Assembly (NCBI GenBank): GCA_047972995.1 | Contig: JBKEBD010000002.1 | Location: 219,074-283,073 of the forward strand | DNA length: 64,000 nt | Direction: 5' to 3' | DNA from: JBKEDC01 sp047972995 | Lineage (GTDB): Bacteria > Bacteroidota > Bacteroidia > Bacteroidales > Prolixibacteraceae | Part shown: one piece after another, positions 34,644-43,755 of the stretch | Layout: the number at the start of each line of letters is the position of its first letter | Position numbering within the stretch: the stretch's first letter is position 1 | Notes under the pieces: model-generated | Database searches by the model: none | What the model saw: the letters and a program-made list of their open reading frames with translations, nothing else | Told to the model about the DNA's origin: nothing | Made by a program: the position numbers and the translations under genes

Positions 34644-35393
34644 ATGTTAAAGATAAAAGACTTAAAAGCCTCGATTGAGGGGAATCAGATATTAAAAGGC
34701 TTGAACTTAGAAATCAAGCCGGGCGAGGTGCATGCTATTATGGGTCCGAATGGAGCAGGGAAAAGCACCTTGAGCAATGTGCTTACAGGTCGTGAAGACT
34801 ATGAAGTAGATGGCGGTTCGGTGGAATTCTTAGGCAAAGACCTTTTAGCTCTTTCGCCAGAAGACAGAGCACGCATGGGGCTTTTCATGAGCTTCCAATA
34901 TCCGGTGGAAATTCCGGGTGTGCCTATGGTCAACTTCATTAAGGCGGCACTCAATGAAAAACGCAAATTTCACGGCGAAGAACCTATCAGTGGAAAAGAT
35001 TTCCTAGCTCTAATGCGCGAAAAAAGAGAAATGCTCAGTCTCGATTCAACCCTTACCAATCGTGCTGTGAACGAGGGTTTTTCGGGTGGTGAGAAAAAGA
35101 AAAATGAAATCTTTCAAATGGCAATGCTTGAACCAAGTTTGGCAATCCTCGATGAAACTGATTCAGGTCTAGACATCGATGCCTTGCGTATTGTGGCGGA
35201 AGGAGTTAATGCACAGAAAAGCCCAGAGCGTTCAACCATTGTAATTACGCACTACCAACGCCTGTTAGATTACATTGTGCCCGACTTTGTGCATGTGCTA
35301 TATAAAGGCAGAATTGTGAAAAGTGGTGGCAAAGAGTTAGCTCTTGAGTTGGAAGAAAAAGGCTACGATTGGATTAAAGACGAATTGAAATAA
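34644..35393 (+). CDS. sufC: Fe-S assembly ATPase SufC
   Basis: 249 residues of an ABC-type ATPase without membrane parts. Walker A is GPNGAGKST (34-42), the signature is FSGGEKKKNEI, Walker B/D-loop is LAILDETDSGLDIDAL, and the H loop is VITHYQRLLDYI. SufC dimerises on SufB and SufD and drives conformational change for cluster assembly. Middle gene of sufBCD. Confidence 0.97.
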   Translation: MLKIKDLKASIEGNQILKGLNLEIKPGEVHAIMGPNGAGKSTLSNVLTGREDYEVDGGSVEFLGKDLLALSPEDRARMGLFMSFQYPVEIPGVPMVNFIKAALNEKRKFHGEEPISGKDFLALMREKREMLSLDSTLTNRAVNEGFSGGEKKKNEIFQMAMLEPSLAILDETDSGLDIDALRIVAEGVNAQKSPERSTIVITHYQRLLDYIVPDFVHVLYKGRIVKSGGKELALELEEKGYDWIKDELK

Positions 35394-35457
35394 TCGGGTA
35401 GTGCTTGTGCAACGCACGCTTGCCAATACCCAATCTCTAATCCCTAATCTCACAAAG

Positions 35458-36774
35458 ATGATAGAAACTTCAAAATATAACAATGCACTAACCGCAAATC
35501 TAGTAAAGCTCTACGAGGAGTATAAAGCGCAGATTTGGAATTTATCGAGCGATGCGCTTAATAACTTTCGCGCAGATGCTTTGGTAAAGTTTAGTAAGTT
35601 AGGCGTTCCTTCCTTTAAAAATGAAGATTATAAATACACACGCATTGACAAGGTAATAAGCCCCGACTTAAGCATTGCCGGGATTGCAGATTGCTGTTCT
35701 GCAGAGCCAAGTTTTCCTTCGTTGGAAGCTCATCAAATGGTGTTTTGCAATGGTGTTTATGGCACGCGAGAGGTGAAAGAGGATTTGCCCGAAGGCGTGG
35801 TGCTAACAAGCTTGAAACAAGCGGCGAAGCAATACCCGGAATTGCTAAAAAAATATTATAATACCTTAACGTCAGCATCAGCCGATGCTATGGTGGCTTT
35901 CAACACAATGCTAGCTTTCGATGGGCTATTTGTATATATCCCTGAGGGAGTGCAATTAGAGATGCCCATTCAAATTTCTATCAGTGCGTGTGGAAAACTT
36001 GCGCAAGTGGCTTCGCAGCGCAATTTGGTGGTATTAGAAAAAGGAGCTAAAGCCACAATTCTGTTTGAAGAACATAACCGACACAACAGTAGCTCAATGC
36101 TCAATGTGGTAACAGAGTATGTGGTGAACGATGAAGCAGAGTTGAATGTAAATATCATTCAAGACTTCTTGTCGAATTTTTTAGCTATCGATTCGCAATT
36201 CTACCGTTTGGCAGAAAATGCACAGGCACATCAAACCTTGGTTTCACTCAACGCAGGTGTAACTAGAAATAATCTTAAAGTAGATTTGCAAGGTGAAAAT
36301 GCCGAAATGACCATGAACGGAATGTCAATCTTGAACAACAAACAGCACGTAGATAACTTTACAAGCATTACCCACGCCGTGCCAAACTGCTTGAGTAATC
36401 AGCTGTATAAAAATGTGCTCGATGGCGAGTCTTCAGGAGCTTTCTCTGGGCGCATTAAAGTGGTGCGCGATGCCCAAAAGACCAATGCATTCCAACGAAA
36501 TAACAATGTTCTGCTTTCGAAAGAAGCCAAAATGAACACCAAACCACAGCTTATCATCGATGCCGACGACGTGAAATGTTCGCACGGAGCCACAGTGGGG
36601 CAAATAGATGAAGAAGTCTTGTTCTATATGCAAGCCAGAGGCATTGGAGCTCGACAAGCTCGCATGATGCTCATGAAGGCTTTCTGTCATGAAGTGATTC
36701 AAGAAATCAGAAACGAGTTCATTCGCGACATCATAACCGAGTTGGCAGAAGTGAAACTCAATAAAGCTAACTAA
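35458..36774 (+). CDS. sufD: Fe-S cluster assembly protein SufD
   Basis: 438 residues from the ATG at 35458; a GTG 19 codons upstream is in frame, but that part reads as ordinary intergenic sequence. The SufB/SufD beta-helix blocks are visible: FKNEDYKYTR near the N terminus, KTNAFQRNNNVLLSKEAKM, and the conserved CSHGATVGQIDEEVLFYMQ with its His near the C terminus. It partners SufB in SufBC2D. A terminator follows directly, so the operon ends without sufS or sufE. Confidence 0.95.
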   Translation: MIETSKYNNALTANLVKLYEEYKAQIWNLSSDALNNFRADALVKFSKLGVPSFKNEDYKYTRIDKVISPDLSIAGIADCCSAEPSFPSLEAHQMVFCNGVYGTREVKEDLPEGVVLTSLKQAAKQYPELLKKYYNTLTSASADAMVAFNTMLAFDGLFVYIPEGVQLEMPIQISISACGKLAQVASQRNLVVLEKGAKATILFEEHNRHNSSSMLNVVTEYVVNDEAELNVNIIQDFLSNFLAIDSQFYRLAENAQAHQTLVSLNAGVTRNNLKVDLQGENAEMTMNGMSILNNKQHVDNFTSITHAVPNCLSNQLYKNVLDGESSGAFSGRIKVVRDAQKTNAFQRNNNVLLSKEAKMNTKPQLIIDADDVKCSHGATVGQIDEEVLFYMQARGIGARQARMMLMKAFCHEVIQEIRNEFIRDIITELAEVKLNKAN

Positions 36775-36796
36775 CATATGTTAGTGCATCAACTTG

Positions 36797-36828
36797 AAAT
36801 ACCCGCCCTTGAGGTGGGTATTTTTTTG
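36797..36828 (+). terminator. Terminator of the suf operon
   Basis: AAATACCC pairs with GGGTATTT and inner CC with GG, followed by a run of T residues (TATTTTTTT). Confidence 0.88.
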
Positions 36829-36939
36829 CTATAAACTCAGCCCTACCCATAGCAATTGGTAGATTTTTTATGAGCTCATGGGTTTTCCATTCTGTAATTC
36901 GGCTTAAATCCGTACTTTTGAGCTATTAATTCAAACAAT

Positions 36940-37401
36940 ATGAGAAAAATACTCGTCTATTTGGTGCTTTTATTAAGCTTTGCAGCTTGCGAGGAAGTTT
37001 ATCAAATTCCCCCACAGTCGCAGGTGCAAATAAATTTTTATAGCGCAGAAACCGAAAGTAGCACTTCAACTTTGCTTTCAATTAAAGGAGTGGACAATGA
37101 TAGCATTTGGACCTCAGGCACTACCACAAGTAGCTTTGTGCTTCCTCTGGGCACTTCGGGCACCGATGAGTTTGTCATGCTCATGGATTCGGTGGCCGAT
37201 ACTTTGCAAATAAACTACACGCCGATACTCAACTATGAGTCGATGGCAACGGGTTTTTACTACGACTATCACATTCATTCTGTGCAAAGCACAGCACATA
37301 AAATTGACGCTCTTTTATTAATTGACACTCTTGTAATCGATATAGCTCATGAAAATATTCAGATATTTCTTAACGATAGTATTGGCGGCACTACTAACTA
37401 A
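36940..37401 (+). CDS. DUF6452 family lipoprotein
   Basis: 153 residues. A lipoprotein signal ends at Cys17 (LLSFAACEEV). The rest is rich in Ser/Thr and beta-prone (FVLPLGTSGTDEFVMLMDS, split here), consistent with the small DUF6452 family of Bacteroidetes. No function is known. Its 3' end overlaps the next gene by 53 bases, a conserved neighbour (DUF6048), so the two products probably act together at the outer membrane. Confidence 0.75.
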   Translation: MRKILVYLVLLLSFAACEEVYQIPPQSQVQINFYSAETESSTSTLLSIKGVDNDSIWTSGTTTSSFVLPLGTSGTDEFVMLMDSVADTLQINYTPILNYESMATGFYYDYHIHSVQSTAHKIDALLLIDTLVIDIAHENIQIFLNDSIGGTTN

Positions 37402-38080
37402 CGCACAGGCGGAAGAGAAAAAGCCACCTAAAGCTGAAAAGTATTGGCATGAAACAGGATTGCGATTGGGAGCAGATATTACCCGTCCTTTCCAAAGTCT
37501 GTGGACTAAAGGCAATCGCTGGGGTGGTGAAGTTTCTGCCGATTTAGAAGTCAGTCCCGATGTGTTTGTAGTGGCAGAAGGAGGTTGGGAAACATTCGAC
37601 ATGAAACAACCTCATGTAGATTACTCAAGCAATGGCGCCTATCTTCGCTTGGGGGTAGACTACAACCTGCTTCATGTGCCAACCGAACACAACGACAAAA
37701 GTACGCTATATGTGGGCGCACGCTATGGCTTTGGACCATCGGTGCAAACCGTAAATAGCTATACAATAGATAATTATTGGCAAACCTTTGAGGAAAGCTT
37801 TCCAAGGCAAAACTATTTCTCCCATTGGGGTGAATTTGTTTTTGGCATGAAAACCGAAGTGCTTAAAAACTTTTATCTGGGATGGAGTATCCGAGTGAAA
37901 TTCATGTTGGGGCAAAGTGGCGACGATATGCCTCCGGCTTACTTTGCTGCCGGATATGGCACAAATGACACCGGGGCTAACTTCGACTTCAACTACAGCT
38001 TGATGTATAGTTTGCCTTATAACCTAGGAAAACGATTTTCAGCAGAAGAGAAAGCCGAATTGAAAGCCGCGAAAAAATAA
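37349..38080 (+). CDS. DUF6048 family putative outer-membrane beta-barrel protein
   Basis: 243 residues with a signal peptide (cleavage near NAQA, residue 20). Alternating hydrophobic strands ending in aromatic residues (ETGLRLGADITRPFQSLW, YLRLGVDYNLL, LYVGARYGFG, FFYSLMYSLPYNLG-like end) suggest a small beta barrel. It overlaps the DUF6452 lipoprotein gene by 53 bases and lies 39 bp before pyrC. Function unknown; an outer-membrane partner of the lipoprotein is inferred. Confidence 0.72.
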   Translation: MKIFRYFLTIVLAALLTNAQAEEKKPPKAEKYWHETGLRLGADITRPFQSLWTKGNRWGGEVSADLEVSPDVFVVAEGGWETFDMKQPHVDYSSNGAYLRLGVDYNLLHVPTEHNDKSTLYVGARYGFGPSVQTVNSYTIDNYWQTFEESFPRQNYFSHWGEFVFGMKTEVLKNFYLGWSIRVKFMLGQSGDDMPPAYFAAGYGTNDTGANFDFNYSLMYSLPYNLGKRFSAEEKAELKAAKK

Positions 38081-38119
38081 GTCAAACGTGGTGACTCGTC
38101 GCCTAAAAACAATTACTTT

Positions 38120-39451
38120 ATGCAGATACTAATACATAATGCCATTGTGGTTAATGAAGGGCGCCAGTTTAAAGGTGGCGTGATTGTAGAGGGAGAAAAA
38201 ATCCATCGTGTTTTTGAGGGTGATATGCCTGTGGGCAAATTTGCCGAAATCATCGATGCTGAAGGCAAGTTCTTAATGCCCGGTGTAATTGATGATCAGG
38301 TGCATTTCCGTGAGCCGGGATTAACGCACAAAGGCGATATTCAAAGCGAGTCGCGCGCAGCATTGGCTGGAGGTGTTACCTCTTACATGGAGATGCCAAA
38401 CACCACACCGCAAGCCACCACGCTAGAGGAGTTAGAAAAGAAATATGCGAGAGCTGCGGAAGTGTCGGCAGTGAACTATTCGTTTTATTTAGGAGCTACC
38501 AATGATAATATGCAAGAGGTGGAACGCATGAACCCACGTCAGGTTTGTGGCTTGAAAGTATTTATGGGTTCTTCAACAGGAAATATGCTTGTTGATAAAG
38601 ACCAAGCACTAGCTGATATTTTTCAGAATGCCCCATCGATAGTAACTACCCATTGCGAAGATGAAACCATTATTCGCAAAAACATGGATGAATTTCAAGC
38701 CAAATATGGCGACAATATGCCTATTGGTATGCACGCGAAAATTCGAAATGCTGAAGCTTGCTACAAATCTTCGGCACGAGCGGTAGAGTTGGCAGCCAGA
38801 TATGGCACGCGTTTGCACGTGCTGCACTTGTCGTCGGCAAAGGAGATGAGCTTGTTTGAACCGGGCAACGTGAAAGATAAGCACATTACAGCAGAAGTGT
38901 GTGTGCACCACTTGTGGTTCGATAAGTCAGACTATGAAAAATATGGAACTCGCATTAAGTGGAACCCCGCTATTAAGTCGGCTGCCGATAGAAATGAGCT
39001 TTGGAAAGCCTTGCGCGATAATCGCATTGATGTGGTGGCTACCGATCATGCACCGCACACCCAAGAGGAAAAAAACAATAACTATTGGAAAGCCCCATCG
39101 GGTGGTCCTTTAGTGCAACATTCGCTTGTGGCAATGCTAGAGTTGGGCAAGCAAAATAATTTCAGCGTAGAACGAGTGGTGGAGAGGATGTGCCATGCGC
39201 CAGCCGAATTGTATCGGGTGGAAAATAGAGGTTTCATTAGAGCAGGTTATTATGCCGATTTAGTTTTGGTTAACCCCAAGTCGGAATGGACAGTGAGCAA
39301 AGAGAATATTGCCTATAAATGCCAGTGGTCGCCTTTTGAAGGAACGAGCTTCTCGCATGAAATTGACACGGTATTTGTGAATGGTCAAATAGGTTACCGC
39401 CAATCAGAATTTTTCCCCACAAAGGCTAAGCGATTGACTTTCGATTGGTAA
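38120..39451 (+). CDS. pyrC: Dihydroorotase (or close amidohydrolase relative)
   Basis: 443 residues with the amidohydrolase fold. The usual HxH metal motif reads D-D-Q-V-H-F-R-E-P-G (58-67), so the first His is Gln60. The lysine expected to be carboxylated is Lys146 (GLKVFMGSS), further His ligands appear in THCEDE and VLHLSSAKE, and the catalytic Asp in VATDHAPHT. Dihydroorotase closes carbamoyl-aspartate to dihydroorotate in pyrimidine synthesis. The altered motif may be a lineage feature of Bacteroidetes enzymes, as I recall similar sequences, but it leaves a small chance of a different cyclic-amide substrate. It may be co-transcribed with the two envelope genes upstream. Confidence 0.85.
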   Translation: MQILIHNAIVVNEGRQFKGGVIVEGEKIHRVFEGDMPVGKFAEIIDAEGKFLMPGVIDDQVHFREPGLTHKGDIQSESRAALAGGVTSYMEMPNTTPQATTLEELEKKYARAAEVSAVNYSFYLGATNDNMQEVERMNPRQVCGLKVFMGSSTGNMLVDKDQALADIFQNAPSIVTTHCEDETIIRKNMDEFQAKYGDNMPIGMHAKIRNAEACYKSSARAVELAARYGTRLHVLHLSSAKEMSLFEPGNVKDKHITAEVCVHHLWFDKSDYEKYGTRIKWNPAIKSAADRNELWKALRDNRIDVVATDHAPHTQEEKNNNYWKAPSGGPLVQHSLVAMLELGKQNNFSVERVVERMCHAPAELYRVENRGFIRAGYYADLVLVNPKSEWTVSKENIAYKCQWSPFEGTSFSHEIDTVFVNGQIGYRQSEFFPTKAKRLTFDW

Positions 39452-39519
39452 ATCTAAGATTTAATAAAAACTTAGTCGGATTTTAGGAAAAAGTTTATAG
39501 CTCTTTAGAAAAAGCTTGT

Positions 39520-39527
39520 TACATTTG
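39520..39527 (+). promoter_or_regulatory. -7 box of mdh
   Basis: TACATTTG (TAnnTTTG) 24 bp before the mdh start codon. Confidence 0.55.
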
Positions 39528-39551
39528 GACTTGAAATAAAAAAATAGAATA

Positions 39552-40472
39552 ATGAAAGTAACTGTTGTTGGTGCAGGAGCTGTAGGGGCTAGCTGTGCCG
39601 AGTATATTGCAATTAAAAATTTTGCAGCAGAGGTTTGTATCGTTGATATTAAAGAAGGTTTGGCTGAAGGAAAAGCCATGGATTTGATGCAAACAGCTTC
39701 GTTGAATGGCTTCGATACTGAAATTAAAGGAGCAACCAATGATTACACCATCACTGCGGGTAGCGATGTAGCTGTAATTACAAGTGGTATTCCAAGAAAA
39801 CCGGGAATGACTCGCGAGGAGTTGATTGGCATTAATGCAGGTATTGTGAAAACAGTGTCTGAAAACCTAATCAAACATTCTCCAAATGTAATTATCATTG
39901 TGGTAAGTAATCCAATGGATACTATGGCTTATTTAGCTCACCAATCAACAGGTTTACCTAAAAACCGCATCATTGGTATGGGCGGTGCGCTTGATAGTGC
40001 TCGTTTCCGTTTCCGTTTGGCTGAAGCTATTGGCTGTCCACAGTCTAATATTTCTGCCATGGTAATTGGTGCGCATTCTGATACGGGTATGGTGCCTTTA
40101 ATTGACCGTGCAGTATGTAATAGTATTCTTGTTTCTGCTTTCTTGAGCGAAGAAAAAATGGCTGAAGTAGTTGAGGCTACCAAAGTAGGAGGTGCTACAT
40201 TAACCGGATTGCTAGGAACAAGCGCTTGGTATGCACCAGGAGCTGCGGTTTCTGAAATAGTGCAAGCTATTGCTTTAGATTCAAAGAAAGTATTGGCTTG
40301 TTCGGCATTGCTTGACGGCGAGTATGGCATGAATGGTATTTCTTTCGGTGTGCCTTGTGTAATTGGTGCTAATGGTATCGAGAAAATTGTAGAATTTGAA
40401 TTGTCATCTGCTGAAACAGCAAAAATGGAAGAAGCAGCAACGGTTGTTCGTGCGGTAAACGCATTGCTATAA
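39552..40472 (+). CDS. mdh: Malate dehydrogenase (LDH-like type)
   Basis: 306 residues. The NAD motif VGAGAVGASCAEYIA, the substrate loop SGIPRKPGMTREEL (Arg pairs that bind malate/oxaloacetate) and VSNPMDTMAYLA are intact. The catalytic His lies in VIGAHSDTGMVPL, which has an extra Gly compared with the common GxHGDTMVP. It interconverts malate and oxaloacetate. Lactate dehydrogenases share the fold, but the Arg in the mobile loop favours malate. Single-gene unit with its own promoter box and terminator. Confidence 0.93.
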   Translation: MKVTVVGAGAVGASCAEYIAIKNFAAEVCIVDIKEGLAEGKAMDLMQTASLNGFDTEIKGATNDYTITAGSDVAVITSGIPRKPGMTREELIGINAGIVKTVSENLIKHSPNVIIIVVSNPMDTMAYLAHQSTGLPKNRIIGMGGALDSARFRFRLAEAIGCPQSNISAMVIGAHSDTGMVPLIDRAVCNSILVSAFLSEEKMAEVVEATKVGGATLTGLLGTSAWYAPGAAVSEIVQAIALDSKKVLACSALLDGEYGMNGISFGVPCVIGANGIEKIVEFELSSAETAKMEEAATVVRAVNALL

Positions 40473-40511
40473 TAGAATCAGCTTCTGTAATAAGACAACA
40501 CCTAAAAATAT

Positions 40512-40546
40512 AAAGTTCGAAAGTAATCCTTTCGGGCTTTTTTTTT
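40512..40546 (+). terminator. Terminator of mdh
   Basis: 12-bp stem AAAGTTCGAAAG/CTTTCGGGCTTT (two G-T pairs), loop TAATC, followed by TTTTTT. Confidence 0.92.
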
Positions 40547-40702
40547 GTTCCAATTTAAGGAGATAGGCGTTTGGAATGGTATTTGTGTCAAGGAATGTAG
40601 TGTGCAGCACCCTATGTTTGGAATGAGGCGCTGCTATTGATGAATAAATAAAAACAATCTCTCCCCTTGTTCTTTGAGGGGTGAACTAAAAAAAGTGAAG
40701 TG

Positions 40703-41212
40703 ATGAAACAAATATTATTAGCAATTGTGCTTGTGCTCGGAGGAATGTCAGTACAAGCGCAGAAATTGAGTAGAAAAGAGCGAGAAGCTATTCAAAGCCA
40801 AGAGGTGAAAGCGCAATTAGATAGTGGTGTGTTTACTTTTGAGGCTCGAAGTGCGCAGCCCATGTCGGGGCGACAAATTGAATTAACATCAGAATATACG
40901 CTGAGTTTGAATGGCGATAGCATTGAGGTTTATTTGCCTTATTTTGGTAGGGCTTATTCGGCTCCTTACGGAGGGCAAGGAGGTATTGAGTTTAAAACGC
41001 TGATGGTGTCGAACAAAAAAATCTATAAAGAGAAGAAGTCGTGTTATCAATATGATATAGAGGTGGCAACTTCAGATGATAGATACAGCTTACAGCTTAC
41101 AGTGGGTTTGTCGGGCTTTGCAAATCTTTCGGTAAGGAGTAATAATAGGCAGTCAATTGGGTTTCAGGGTACAATTCTGCTAGAGGAAACAACGGAGGAT
41201 GTATCTAAATGA
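40703..41212 (+). CDS. DUF4251 domain secreted protein
   Basis: 169 residues from the ATG at 40703 (a GTG is directly before it). The signal peptide ends near SVQAQ (residue 20). The mature part begins with a basic helix (KLSRKEREAIQSQ) and continues as beta-rich sequence with PYFGRAYSAPYGGQGGIEF (in part), the hallmark of DUF4251 proteins, which are periplasmic or outer-surface proteins of unknown role in Bacteroidetes. No operon partner is visible. Confidence 0.8.
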   Translation: MKQILLAIVLVLGGMSVQAQKLSRKEREAIQSQEVKAQLDSGVFTFEARSAQPMSGRQIELTSEYTLSLNGDSIEVYLPYFGRAYSAPYGGQGGIEFKTLMVSNKKIYKEKKSCYQYDIEVATSDDRYSLQLTVGLSGFANLSVRSNNRQSIGFQGTILLEETTEDVSK

Positions 41213-41478
41213 TACTTGAAAAATGTCTTTGTTTCAGAAAACAGATATTTTTAAACGGCAATGGGTTTCTTTTCGAGGGGGTGTTGTTTGAAAAATATAT
41301 TTTTTACGATGTGGGGTGTTTTTGTTTGGGGTATTTCTGTTGGAAAGTGTGTAATGTAAACTTTCTATTAAGACTACTACCTGTTTTTTTGGTAAATGTT
41401 TGGTGAAGTGTCAGAATGTTATATATTAGCGGAGTATTTGCAAGGAAATAGTATTTATAATAGATAAAATCTTACACA

Positions 41479-42492
41479 ATGAAAACAAAATTAGAGTACA
41501 TTTGGTTAGATGGCTGTAAGCCACAACAAGGAATGCGTTCAAAAACAAGAATTGCAGAAAATTTCAGTGGTAAATTGGAAGATTGTCCGGTATGGTCATT
41601 CGATGGTTCTTCAACTCAGCAAGCGGGTGGTGGTTCATCTGACCTATTGTTGAAACCTGTTTTCATTTGTAAAGATCCAGCTCGTAAAGATGCGTATTTG
41701 GTAATGACAGAGGTTTTGCTTCCTGACGGAACGCCACACCCTACTAACGGTCGTGCTAAAATTGCTGATGGAAATGAAGATTTCTGGTTCGGATATGAGC
41801 AAGAATATTTCCTATATGATATGGATACGCATATGCCTCTAGGTTTTCCTATGAACGGCTATCCAGCTCCTCAAGGACCATACTATTGTGGTGTAGGTGC
41901 AAAAAGTGCTTTCGGTCGTGAAATCGTGGAAGAACATTTCGATATTTGTTTGGAAGCAGGTTTGAATGTAGAAGGTATCAATGCAGAAGTAGCTTGCGGT
42001 CAGTGGGAATATCAAATCTTTGCTAAAGGTCCATTCTCAGCAGGCGATCAGATTTGGGTTTCTCGTTATCTATTGGAAAGAACTTGTGAAAAATATGGTG
42101 TGTATGTAGAGTGGCACCCAAAACCACTTGGAAAAGACCTTGACTGGAACGGTTCGGGTATGCACGCTAACTTCTCGAATGCCGATATGCGTGATAAAGG
42201 TGGTGAAGCTATGTTTAAAGCCATCTGTGAAGAATTTGGAAAATACGTGCCAGAGCATATTGCGGTGTACGGTGCATATAACGATCAACGTTTGACAGGT
42301 AAACACGAAACAGCTTCTATTCATGATTTCAGCTATGGTGTTTCTGATCGTGGTTCTTCAATCCGTATTCCTATCGGTACTGTGGAAGATGGTTGGAAGG
42401 GTAGAATGGAAGACCGTCGTCCTTCTTCAAATGGTTGTCCTTACGAAATTTCAGCTATTATCATCGACACAACAAACAAAGCAAAGTATTAA
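41479..42492 (+). CDS. Glutamine synthetase, type II (GSII, eukaryote-like)
   Basis: 337 residues, far shorter than the ~470 of GlnA type I or ~730 of type III. The beta-grasp start KLEYIWLDG, VWSFDGSSTQQA, the metal/glutamate-binding YEQEYFL, GINAEVACGQWEYQ, and the ammonia/ATP-binding NGSGMHANFS are type II hallmarks. The enzyme makes glutamine from glutamate, ammonia and ATP. No adenylylation site is expected in this type. A large imperfect hairpin follows. Bacteroidetes more often rely on GlnN (type III), so this may be one of several. Confidence 0.93.
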   Translation: MKTKLEYIWLDGCKPQQGMRSKTRIAENFSGKLEDCPVWSFDGSSTQQAGGGSSDLLLKPVFICKDPARKDAYLVMTEVLLPDGTPHPTNGRAKIADGNEDFWFGYEQEYFLYDMDTHMPLGFPMNGYPAPQGPYYCGVGAKSAFGREIVEEHFDICLEAGLNVEGINAEVACGQWEYQIFAKGPFSAGDQIWVSRYLLERTCEKYGVYVEWHPKPLGKDLDWNGSGMHANFSNADMRDKGGEAMFKAICEEFGKYVPEHIAVYGAYNDQRLTGKHETASIHDFSYGVSDRGSSIRIPIGTVEDGWKGRMEDRRPSSNGCPYEISAIIIDTTNKAKY

Positions 42493-42510
42493 TCTGAGCA
42501 GCGCAGGTCT

Positions 42511-42578
42511 AATTGCATAAGCAAGCGCCGGAGGCACGAAATGTCAATGCATTTCGCATCTTCGGCGCTTGTGCAATT
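42511..42578. other. Long imperfect hairpin downstream of glutamine synthetase
   Basis: AATTGCA at the left pairs with TGCAATT at the right. The inner arms AAGCGCCGGAGGCACGAAATG and CATTTCGCATCTTCGGCGCTT pair over 21 positions with a few mismatches or G-T pairs and a 5-nt loop (arms 42523-42543 and 42549-42569). No T run follows, so this is more than a simple terminator. Confidence 0.65.
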
Positions 42579-42645
42579 AGGTGGGGAACACCTCGCTACT
42601 ATAATACCGCTCTTTCAGAAATTTTTGGGGTGGTGTTTTGCACCT

Positions 42646-43755
42646 TCAAATCAAACTATACATCTTTCCCACATGGCTTCGCACCACTCCCTTAAATTCG
42701 AGGCTGAAAAGAAGGCTGAGTGCTTTACTGATGGGTATCTGTGCCGAATGGCAAAGCACGTCGATAAATATTGGCTCTTTGCTCAGGTGCTTACATAAGG
42801 CTTCTTCTTCGGCGGAAAGCTCAATAAACAATTGGCGCTGAGCCTCGGGTTTTGCTTTGTTTTTTTGCTGCCAATCCATAATATATTCCAAATCGGATAG
42901 TCTGTGCATGAGGTGGGCTTGATTGCTTTTGATGAGCTGGTTGCAGCCTGCGGAATATTTATCGGTGTTTCTGCCGGGGAATGCAAATACATCGTGGTTG
43001 TAAGAGTTTGCAATGTCGGCGGTAACCAAGGATCCTCCTTTGGCAGCCGATTCTACCACGACTGTGCAGCTAGACAGTCCTGCAACAATACGGTTTCGGC
43101 TTAAAAAGTTGTTGGGTACCATGGCTGTTCCTGTGGTGAACTCGGTGATGAGTGCACCTTGTTGGTAAAGCATATCTTTGGCAAGTTCGCGGTGCTTGGT
43201 GGGGTATATTTGGTCGAGCCCATGGGCTAGCACTCCCCAAGTGGGCACCTGATGCTTTAGGCACGCTCTATGTGCAATGCCATCGATGCCATAGGCTAGT
43301 CCGCTTACAACAATGTAGTTTCCTTTGTCTGCCATTTCGGCAATGAGTTGCTCAGTGCAGTCTAAGCCATAAGGTGTAGATTTTCGAGTACCCACTATCG
43401 AAACGATGCGCTGGGCATTCCAATTGATTTTTCCTTTGGCAAAGAGTAGTACAGGAGAGTCGGCGCAGTTTTTTAGTCGGTGGGGAAAATCGTTGTCATA
43501 CCAGCTATAGGCTTGAATGTTCTTTTTGTGAATGAATTCAAGCTCACGCATTCCAACATCAAGCTGAAGATGAGCGTAGAGGCTATTGGCAAGCTTCTTC
43601 CCAATGCCATCGACAGAGGTGAAGTGATTGTTCTTTGCTTTGAATATTTCTTCGGTGTTTCCAAAGGCAGAAATTAAATTTCGGATGGTTTGCCCACCTA
43701 TGCTGGGAATCCGATTTAGGGTTATTAACCGTGCAATTTCTAAATCTTCTGCCAT
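42646..43755 (-). CDS. dprA: DNA processing protein DprA
   Basis: 369 residues. An N-terminal helix-hairpin-helix/SAM-like region (IGKKLANSLY) precedes the Rossmann-type DprA core: VSIVGTRKSTPYGLDC, VVSGLAYGIDGIAHRACL, GALITEFTTG, NFLSRNRIVAGLS, FAFPGRNTDKYSAGCN. A short winged-helix-like C terminus (PISKALSLLFSLEFKGVV) follows. DprA loads RecA onto incoming single-stranded DNA during transformation. It is downstream of, and overlaps by 16 bases, a small membrane protein gene. No other competence gene lies in this window. Confidence 0.95.
   Translation of the reverse strand: MAEDLEIARLITLNRIPSIGGQTIRNLISAFGNTEEIFKAKNNHFTSVDGIGKKLANSLYAHLQLDVGMRELEFIHKKNIQAYSWYDNDFPHRLKNCADSPVLLFAKGKINWNAQRIVSIVGTRKSTPYGLDCTEQLIAEMADKGNYIVVSGLAYGIDGIAHRACLKHQVPTWGVLAHGLDQIYPTKHRELAKDMLYQQGALITEFTTGTAMVPNNFLSRNRIVAGLSSCTVVVESAAKGGSLVTADIANSYNHDVFAFPGRNTDKYSAGCNQLIKSNQAHLMHRLSDLEYIMDWQQKNKAKPEAQRQLFIELSAEEEALCKHLSKEPIFIDVLCHSAQIPISKALSLLFSLEFKGVVRSHVGKMYSLI

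Noticed and set aside
35401..35457. GTG start for sufD 19 codons upstream
   Set aside because: The extra residues are unlike SufD N termini and the ATG at 35458 gives the family's normal length.
41209..41406. 65-codon frame overlapping the end of the DUF4251 gene
   Set aside because: Phe/Cys-rich composition is typical of translated AT-rich non-coding DNA; no similarity or start signal.
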